A stretch of 12,618 nucleotides of DNA from FEN-1099 sp964511015 (GTDB lineage: Bacteria; Lernaellota; Lernaellaia; Lernaellales; Lernaellaceae): positions 1 to 12,618 of the forward strand of contig CAZEDX010000107.1 of assembly GCA_964511015.1 (NCBI GenBank), in the 5' to 3' direction. Every line of letters begins with the position of its first letter. The stretch's first letter is position 1. Shown here one piece after another: positions 7,941 through 12,618 of this stretch. The position numbers were made by a program, and so were the translations under genes. Below the pieces are notes generated by a model that was not told the origin of the DNA, ran no database searches, and worked only from the letters and a program-made list of their open reading frames with translations.

Positions 7941-7969
7941 GTGACAGCGGGTCGAAGTCCTTCTATACT
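7941..7969 (+). promoter_or_regulatory. Sigma-70-type promoter of the protease gene
   Basis: GTGACA (7941-7946) and TATACT (7964-7969) each match the consensus at five of six positions, and the spacer is the ideal 17 bases. Transcription would start near 7976, 25 bases before the ATG at 8001. A 5-base inverted repeat, GCCGG-TGCCG-CCGGC (7923-7937), sits just upstream of the -35. This promoter is divergent from that of maeB. Confidence 0.75.
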
Positions 7970-8000
7970 TTCGCCGTCTCGGGCCGAAAAGGATGAAGTC

Positions 8001-9890
8001 ATGGTGCGTCGCATTTCCTTGTTGTTGATATTCACGCTGTTGTTCGCCACCACCGCGTTCGCCGCGCAGGCCACCGTGGCCCAGCAGGCGGAACAAATCA
8101 ATCAGGCCATCCGAGCCCAGCACGCCAACTGGCGCGCCGACGCCAACACCTTCACGGCGCAGCTGTCGAATGAAGAGTTCGCCGCGATGCTCGGCGTCGA
8201 CCAGTCGCGGCCGAATCAGATCCGCGACGTCTGGCGGCCGTCGGGCAACCGCTCGCTGCCGGCGCACTATGACTGGCGCGATATCAGCGGCGACAGTTAC
8301 GTCACCCCGATCCGCTACCAGGGCCGTTGCGGCTCGTGCGTCGCGTTTGCCTCGGTGGGCGCGGTCGAGTCGGGCATTCTGATTCGCGACAACACGCCGA
8401 ACATGGACATCGATCTGTCCGAACAACAGGCGTTCAACTGCTCGTGGTTTGCTGGCTGCGACTACGGCTCGACGGCGGGCGACGTGCTCTCGACCATCAA
8501 AAGCAACGGCGTGGTCGATGAAGACTGCTTTCCCTACATGTCGGGCGGCACGGTCTACGACTACGACTGCGCCGACGCGTGCGACGACGCCGCCAACCGT
8601 TCGTTCCAGATCGCCGGCTACCAGTCGATCTGGGGCGGCGTGAACGCGATCAAGCAGGCGATCATGGACCACGGTCCGGTTCTCGCCTCATTCACCGTGT
8701 ACGAAGACCTCAAGTTTTACGTTGACGGCGTGTACCGCCACGTCTGGGGCAGCTACCTGGGCGGGCACGAAGTGTTGCTGATCGGGTGGGACGACGCCGA
8801 CCAGGCCTGGATCGTGAAGAATTCCTGGTCCGAGAAATTCGGCGAAGACGGCTTCTTCCGCATCTACTGGTATGCCTGCGGCATCAGCGGCGACACCGTG
8901 AAGGTCGACATCGGCACCGACACCTTCACCCCGGGCGACCCGCCGGGCGGCGACTGCACGGCCGCCGGCGCGCACCTGTACGACACCTGCGGCTTGGCTT
9001 ACGACCTGGCCGACGAAACGCTCTCCGAAGACGGCTTCGTCGCGGCCTGCGAAGCGGGCGACCTGCCGCAGTGCGTGCACTCCTGCCACGAGCAGCACAG
9101 CGACTGCAACCTGCTGGCGACCTGCATCGGCTTCTGCACCGACCAGTGGTGCGATATGGGCCTAACCTATATGTACGATAGCTGCGGCCTTGGCGTGGAA
9201 CTCACCGCCGGCGAACCGCTTTCGAAAGAAGACGCGATCGCGCTGTGCGACGAGGTGGGCTACGCCTCGGCGGCGATGAAGTGCGAGCTGGAATGCGTAG
9301 CGCGCAGCACCGACTGCGACTCGCTCGAAACGTGCCAGGCCGACTGCACGCTGTGCCCGTTCCCGACCGTCGATTTCTCGGTCGACACCACGGGGGGCGA
9401 GAACGCGCCGTTGACGGTCACCTTCACCCGCAACGTGACCATTCCGGACAACTGCGCGCCGAACGTCACGCACTGGGATTTCGGTGACGGCACGAGCAGC
9501 TACTCAGACGAAGACGTGGTCACCCACACTTACACCGCCGAGGGCGTCTATTCGGTCGAACTGCGCGTGACCAACGCCGCCGGCCCGGGCATCAAGTACC
9601 TGCCGGATCTGATCACCGTCGGCCCGGCCATCGTCGATGACGACACCACCGACGATGACACCACGGTCGACGACGACGTGACCGACGACGACGCCGCCGA
9701 CGATGATGCGACCGATGACGACGCCACCGACGACGACACCGCCGCCGATGACGATCTCACCGACGACGACCTTTCGGATGACGACAACGTGACCGACGAC
9801 GACGACGCCGATGACGACAGCACCGACGACGACACCGCCGCTGACGATGACGACGATGACGACGACAGCGGGAGCTCGTGCGGCAGCTGA
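8001..9890 (+). CDS. Secreted papain-family protease with PKD domain and Asp-rich tail
   Basis: The preproprotein has 629 residues. The signal peptide ends at AFA-21. The propeptide (about 22-85) has INQAIRAQHANWRADANTF, resembling the cathepsin B propeptide. The C1-type catalytic domain (about 86-305) shows Gln107, Cys113 (QGRCGSCVAFAS), His256 (GGHEVLLIGWD) and Asn274 (KNSWSEKFGEDGFFRI), so it should be active. The usual Trp after the catalytic Cys is Val here. Two homologous Cys-rich modules follow (319-379 and 384-449), then a PKD domain (about 455-541, with HWDFGDGT and HTYTAEGVYSVELRV). A tail of about 78 Asp-rich residues (545-622) ends in SGSSCGS. ATG 8001 has an AAGGA site and lies behind a good promoter; an in-frame GTG at 7941 is inside the -35 and is rejected. 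The protein is probably a surface or extracellular protease, made as a zymogen. Confidence 0.93.
   Translation: MVRRISLLLIFTLLFATTAFAAQATVAQQAEQINQAIRAQHANWRADANTFTAQLSNEEFAAMLGVDQSRPNQIRDVWRPSGNRSLPAHYDWRDISGDSYVTPIRYQGRCGSCVAFASVGAVESGILIRDNTPNMDIDLSEQQAFNCSWFAGCDYGSTAGDVLSTIKSNGVVDEDCFPYMSGGTVYDYDCADACDDAANRSFQIAGYQSIWGGVNAIKQAIMDHGPVLASFTVYEDLKFYVDGVYRHVWGSYLGGHEVLLIGWDDADQAWIVKNSWSEKFGEDGFFRIYWYACGISGDTVKVDIGTDTFTPGDPPGGDCTAAGAHLYDTCGLAYDLADETLSEDGFVAACEAGDLPQCVHSCHEQHSDCNLLATCIGFCTDQWCDMGLTYMYDSCGLGVELTAGEPLSKEDAIALCDEVGYASAAMKCELECVARSTDCDSLETCQADCTLCPFPTVDFSVDTTGGENAPLTVTFTRNVTIPDNCAPNVTHWDFGDGTSSYSDEDVVTHTYTAEGVYSVELRVTNAAGPGIKYLPDLITVGPAIVDDDTTDDDTTVDDDVTDDDAADDDATDDDATDDDTAADDDLTDDDLSDDDNVTDDDDADDDSTDDDTAADDDDDDDDSGSSCGS
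8955..9347 (+). repeat. Duplicated Cys-rich module inside the protease
   Basis: Residues 319-379 and 384-449 of the protease align along their length. Shared positions: a first Cys, then YD-[TS]-CGL, a Leu-rich stretch with LS-[EK]-[ED], a Cys, a spacer, C-x3-C, then DC-x2-L-x-TC-x3-C. The even Cys content suggests disulfide-bonded modules. The nucleotide sequences have diverged, so the duplication is old. I do not recognise this as a named domain. Confidence 0.7.
9633..9866 (+). repeat. Asp-rich repeat tail of the protease
   Basis: This codes for residues 545-622 of the protease, mostly DDD blocks separated by two residues from Thr, Ala, Val, Ser, Leu and Asn (for example DDDTTDDDTT). The blocks become continuous Asp before SGSSCGS. 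GAC and GAT codons alternate irregularly, so the protein pattern rather than the DNA is conserved. Such tails could bind calcium or act as a charged spacer. Confidence 0.85.
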
Positions 9891-9910
9891 TCGCGTTTCC
9901 GAAAAACCAA

Positions 9911-9940
9911 GGGCGAGGCCGCGGCCCCGCCCTTTTTTTT
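9911..9940 (+). terminator. Rho-independent terminator of the protease gene
   Basis: GGGCGAGGCC and GGCCCCGCCC form a GC-rich stem with one A-C mismatch around a CGCG loop, followed by eight T (9933-9940). It begins 20 bases beyond the protease stop. Confidence 0.93.
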
Positions 9941-9990
9941 ATCATCCGGGATGAGTGCGTCCCACATGTCATCAAGGCTCACCCAGTATT

Positions 9991-10050
9991 AAAAAAGAGT
10001 TCGGAGCGCTGTTTTCCCGAGCGCAGTCGAGGGGGCGTTGGTCGCTCCGA
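9991..10050 (-). terminator. Possible terminator of mtgA
   Basis: An 8-base perfect inverted repeat (TCGGAGCG at 10001-10008, CGCTCCGA at 10043-10050) encloses 34 bases, and on the minus strand six T follow the stem after four bases (9996-9991). The position, about 80 bases beyond the mtgA stop, fits. The large loop makes it uncertain. The enclosed CGAGCGCAGTCGAGG resembles a common dispersed intergenic sequence. Confidence 0.35.
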
Positions 10051-10129
10051 CAAACGGCAGATTGTCTCCTGTGGTACCGCTTCCCTGCTGGATGAGCCTT
10101 TTTTCAACAGAGGGCAACGCGCGGCGGAG

Positions 10130-11083
10130 TTACTCGCTGGCTTTGCCTTCGGAAGGCGCGCCTCCGGCTGCCGGCGGCGGCAGGGGTGCGAACAGATCGT
10201 CGGGAAGTTCCTCGGGCGTGGCGACCGGCGGGGCCGGGGTCGGCTGCGCTTCCTCTTCGGTGGGCGTCGGCGTCGGGGTCGGCGTTGCCGCCTCCGCCTC
10301 CGCCGTTTCTTCTGCCTGCTCCTCGTCGTTGATCGCTTTGAGCAGGTCTTCCCGTTGCTTGTCGTCGCGGTAGCGGCCGAGCAGCCAGCCCAAGATAATG
10401 CGCTGCCGCCGCTGCAGGTATGACGACGGCCGGCCGGGGTTCGAGCGCAGCGGCGAGGGCACCGCCGCGACCAGCAGCGCCGATTGCTGCGGCGACAATC
10501 CGCGCGGCGAGGTGTGGAAATAGTGCATCGACGCCGCTTTGACGCCGAACACGCCGTCGCCCCACTCGATGATATTGAGGTACAGTTCGAGAATGCGGTC
10601 TTTCGGCAGCGCCAGTTCCAGCCGCACGGTCAGAATCGCCTCGATCATCTTGCGCCAGTAGCTCTGCTTCGGCGACAGCCACAGGTTCTTGGCCAGTTGC
10701 TGGCTGATCGTCGAGGCGCCGCGCACGATGCGGCCGCGCTTTTTGTTGTATTTGTAGGCGGCGCGGATGGCGTCGAAATCGAGGCCGTGATGCTTGTAGA
10801 AATTGCCGTCCTCGGCCATCACAATCGCGCGGCGCAGCGAAGGCGCGATCTCGGCGAGCGGCACGTATTCGTATTGCAGATGGAACGGTTTGCCGCGCTC
10901 CTTAGCCTGGTCTTCGCGGTAATCCATCATCGAGGTCTTGTGCGGGTTGAACCAGCGGTAATACCAGACCGACGGACACAGGATGTAGCTATAGATGACC
11001 GGAGACAGCAGTATCAGGATTAACAACAGCACCCGGCGCCGCCGACGGCGTTTGGGCAATCGCGGCTCGTTTCGTTCCAACAT
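10130..11083 (-). CDS. mtgA: Monofunctional peptidoglycan glycosyltransferase
   Basis: The protein has 317 residues and polymerises lipid II into glycan strands at the outer face of the inner membrane (GT51 family). A very basic cytoplasmic start (KRRRRRR, 11-17) precedes one membrane anchor (about 18-35). Family motifs are complete: EDGNFYKHHGLDFDAI with catalytic Glu91, RGASTISQQLAKNLWLSPKQ at 121-140, RKMIEAILTVRLE with the second Glu148, and KDRILELYLNIIEWGDGVFG. There is no transpeptidase domain, which separates it from class A penicillin-binding proteins. It is longer than E. coli MtgA (242 residues) because of an extra tail (about 253-317) of Glu/Ala, then TPTPTPTPT, then Pro-rich sequence, probably disordered in the periplasm. 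The start ATG has no clear ribosome-binding site, but the basic anchor fits it. It is transcribed alone. Confidence 0.95.
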   Translation of the reverse strand: MLERNEPRLPKRRRRRRVLLLILILLSPVIYSYILCPSVWYYRWFNPHKTSMMDYREDQAKERGKPFHLQYEYVPLAEIAPSLRRAIVMAEDGNFYKHHGLDFDAIRAAYKYNKKRGRIVRGASTISQQLAKNLWLSPKQSYWRKMIEAILTVRLELALPKDRILELYLNIIEWGDGVFGVKAASMHYFHTSPRGLSPQQSALLVAAVPSPLRSNPGRPSSYLQRRQRIILGWLLGRYRDDKQREDLLKAINDEEQAEETAEAEAATPTPTPTPTEEEAQPTPAPPVATPEELPDDLFAPLPPPAAGGAPSEGKASE

Positions 11084-11198
11084 GGCGGCGAGATTCTAGA
11101 CCAGGACCGGTCGGCCGGCCAAGGGTAGACCCCTTTTCTTTTTCGCCGTGATTTGGTAATACACACGCACGTTTGTGCGCCGGTGATCTTTGAGCGAC

Positions 11199-11286
11199 GC
11201 CGGAGTGGTGGAATTGGTAGACGCAGGGGACTCAAAATCCCCCGGTACTTGGTACCATGCCGGTTCGATTCCGGCCTCCGGCACCA
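11199..11286 (+). tRNA. tRNA-Leu (anticodon CAA)
   Basis: The 88-base sequence folds as a class II tRNA. The acceptor arm GCCGGAG pairs with CTCCGGC, with A73 and an encoded CCA (11284-11286). The anticodon stem GGGGA/TCCCC closes the loop CTCAAAA, giving anticodon CAA, which reads UUG. The long variable arm (CGGTACTTGGTACCAT) is typical of Leu, and the T arm is GCCGG-TTCGATT-CCGGC. A terminator follows directly. No copy of the tRNA 3' end is seen elsewhere in the window, so there is no sign of an integrated element. Confidence 0.97.
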
Positions 11287-11290
11287 CGTG

Positions 11291-11330
11291 AAAAGCCCCG
11301 TAGTTTTGAAAGACTACGGGGCTTTTCTTT
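11291..11330 (+). terminator. Strong terminator after tRNA-Leu
   Basis: AAAAGCCCCGTAGT (11291-11304) and ACTACGGGGCTTTT (11313-11326) form a perfect 14-base-pair stem with an 8-base loop (TTTGAAAG), followed by CTTTT. It begins 5 bases after the tRNA CCA end. The A-run on the left arm would also let it work on the other strand. Confidence 0.92.
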
Positions 11331-11725
11331 TCCACCATAAAGATTCACGATAACTATTCTGTTGTGCATCGTTGTGCTTTACCATTCGGTTGATAATAGA
11401 TTTGCTCAAGCAGATCAGATCAACTGAACCTCAGTCGGCTTGGCCGCCATTAAAAAAAAGGTGAATGGCGTATGGGTTTCGCCCAAATACTGGTTGGGTT
11501 GTTTTTTGTGGTCTCGGTCTTTGCGACGACTGGGTTCACATGTTGAGATCGCCATCGGCCATTCGTGCGACGGTTGCTCGAAGACGGGTAGCGTCGAGAA
11601 TATCAGCGGGTTACATTCCTAGTTCTACGCGAATACGGCACAGCGTCGAAAAGCAATGGTCTGCATGTGTCTCCACCGTTGTGCAAGAAAGCTAATGCCG
11701 TTGATGTAAAATGAGCCTGCGGCGC
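11331..11725. other. Stretch without a supported gene
   Basis: About 395 bases of lower GC content lie between the tRNA terminator and the stop of the Asp-tailed protein. Short plus-strand frames at 11440-11622 and 11465-11695 have poor or badly spaced ribosome-binding sites and no recognisable protein sequence. An eight-A run lies at about 11453-11460. I see no clear terminator for the minus-strand gene that ends at 11726. Confidence 0.5.
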
Positions 11726-12532
11726 CTAGGCCCCGCAACAAATCCCGTTTGAGTCTTCTCTGCCTACGAAATCGTTGCCCGAATCGTCGTCCGGCAGACC
11801 ATCGAAGTCGTCATCTTCTTCTTCTTCATCGTCATCCGCGTCGTCGTTCCCATCATCGTCTTGGTCATCGTCCTGATCGTCGTCCGAGTCGTCGTCGATG
11901 GTGTCGTCGTCAGAATCGTCATCCGAGTCGTCATCGATGGTGTCGTCGTCAGAATCGTCATCGCTCGTATCGTCGTCCACCGTATCGTCATCCGTGATGT
12001 CGTCGTCGGAAGTGTCGTCGTCGACGGCATCGTCATCAATCACGTCGTCGTCCGTGGTGTCGTCGTCAACTGGTGGAAGGCACTCGTCGGTGTCTTCGTG
12101 GCATTCGAGACCGGTTTCGCACGGATCACCGGTGTGTTCGCAGCTGGTTTGATTGCAGGTGTCGGTCCCCGTGCAGAACAGTCCGTCGTCGCATGAACCA
12201 CCGTCGTTGACCGTCCATTCCTCAATGGATTGGTCAACCGCGCAGATCTCGCACGGATTTTCCGGGTTGGCCTCGCCGTCGAGATAGCAATGGTTGCCGA
12301 TAAAACAGTCGGTACAGGGAACGAGTTTGGCCAACACTGTAGTGCAGCATCCTTGAGTGGCCAGTGCATAAACCGCGTTTTCACTATCTATCACAATGTC
12401 ACTGGCAAATCTCATTTCGCCTTTGCTGGATTCGAGGATCTGATACCAACTCAGGTTGCCATCTGTAGAATACTGTGCAACTAGCATTCCAGGGTGCGAT
12501 GTGGAAATGTCGTCCCATATATTACCGACCAA
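11726..12532 (-). CDS. 5'-truncated Cys-rich protein with Asp-rich tail
   Basis: From a nominal TTG at 12532 the frame codes for 268 residues, but protein-like sequence continues upstream in frame (GHAPVVLENDGNIALVGN) to a TGA at 12578-12580. The true N-terminus, with any export signal, is therefore missing. Residues 1-70 resemble a beta-propeller-type repeat of secreted proteins (STDGNLSWYQIL, ASDIVIDSENAVYALAT, TTVLAKL). Residues 73-151 are Cys-rich (CDDGLFCTGTDTCNQTSCEHTGDPC), like the modules of exported Myxococcota-type proteins. Residues 156-251 are an Asp-rich DDD-x-x-DDD tail, and the protein ends DSNGICCGA. The tail pairs it with the protease at 8001-9890. It may be a pseudogene, a recombination product or an assembly-edge artefact. 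Its function is unknown; it is probably a surface protein in intact form. Confidence 0.7.
   Translation of the reverse strand: MVGNIWDDISTSHPGMLVAQYSTDGNLSWYQILESSKGEMRFASDIVIDSENAVYALATQGCCTTVLAKLVPCTDCFIGNHCYLDGEANPENPCEICAVDQSIEEWTVNDGGSCDDGLFCTGTDTCNQTSCEHTGDPCETGLECHEDTDECLPPVDDDTTDDDVIDDDAVDDDTSDDDITDDDTVDDDTSDDDSDDDTIDDDSDDDSDDDTIDDDSDDDQDDDQDDDGNDDADDDEEEEDDDFDGLPDDDSGNDFVGREDSNGICCGA
11783..12067 (-). repeat. Asp-rich repeat tail with 39-base tandem duplication
   Basis: This codes for residues 156-250 of the truncated protein: DDD blocks separated by two residues from Thr, Val, Ile, Ala and Ser, then single Ser or Gln, then Glu. Inside it, 11876-11914 and 11915-11953 are 39-base tandem copies that differ at two bases and give identical peptides (SDDDTIDDDSDDD). 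This shows recent growth by duplication. Confidence 0.85.
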
Positions 12533-12618
12533 CGCAATATTTCCATCGTTTTCGAGAACAACAGGAGCGTGTCCCGTTCATAGTTGAAAGTTGAAAAAAG
12601 GAAGGCGGTTCATTAGCG

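Noticed and set aside
7941..8000. GTG start at 7941 adding 20 residues to the protease
   Set aside because: The added residues would precede the signal peptide, and the GTG is part of the -35 box. ATG 8001 has its own ribosome-binding site.
7854..8672. Minus-strand frame of 272 codons across the protease start
   Set aside because: It is antisense to the protease domain and its product is low-complexity Arg/Val/Ala sequence without motifs.
9548..9982. Minus-strand frame with long poly-Ser runs
   Set aside because: The Ser runs are the antisense reading of the Asp codons in the protease tail. The same applies to the poly-Ser frame at 11898-12152.
11199..11725. Possible integrated element at tRNA-Leu
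   Set aside because: No integrase gene and no second copy of the tRNA 3' end were seen in the window.
9633..12067. Repetitive Asp-tail DNA as a CRISPR or satellite array
   Set aside because: The repeats are irregular at the DNA level, in frame with the proteins and without unique spacers, so they are coding repeats.

Overview
The window is a GC-rich bacterial chromosomal segment. It carries housekeeping genes (a MaeB-type malic enzyme, a monofunctional peptidoglycan glycosyltransferase and tRNA-Leu) mixed with exported proteins: a lipoprotein, a papain-family protease and a Cys-rich protein. Two of the exported proteins end in long DDD-x-x-DDD tails closed by a short Cys-containing end. Such tails, together with PKD and Cys-rich modules, recall large-genome environmental bacteria of the old deltaproteobacterial type (Myxococcota-like lineages, or candidate phyla such as Lernaellota). 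This placement is an inference from protein style, not a taxonomic assignment.

Layout. Positions 1-79 (-) hold the start of an unrecognised gene that runs off the edge. Positions 206-814 (-) encode a TIR-domain protein with a C-terminal zinc ribbon; its base composition is more AT-rich than the rest of the window. Positions 815-1591 are gene-poor: a doubtful 79-residue ORF with a near-perfect ribosome-binding site, a hairpin or dispersed-repeat-like stretch, and a terminator facing the next gene. Positions 1610-3139 (-) encode a lipoprotein with a choice-of-anchor-L-like domain. Positions 3298-4959 (-) encode a multi-pass GT-C-like membrane protein. A non-coding gap of about 540 bases follows, with a pair of TTGTxCACA boxes and a 14-base palindrome. 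Positions 5506-7785 (-) are maeB. A divergent promoter region separates maeB from a secreted cathepsin-like protease (8001-9890, +), which ends at a strong terminator. Positions 10130-11083 (-) are mtgA with an unusual Pro/Thr/Glu tail. Positions 11199-11286 (+) are tRNA-Leu(CAA), followed by a strong terminator. After about 400 bases without a convincing gene comes a 5'-truncated Asp-tailed Cys-rich protein (11726 to about 12577, -).

How it fits together. No multi-gene operon is evident; most genes have their own signals. The clearest theme is the cell surface: lipoprotein, GT-C protein, peptidoglycan glycosyltransferase, and two proteins sharing an Asp-rich, Cys-ended C-terminus. That shared C-terminus is the best candidate for an undescribed system, possibly a surface-sorting or calcium-binding tag. 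The TIR-zinc-ribbon protein is a second candidate, as a lone possible defence or NAD-hydrolysing effector.
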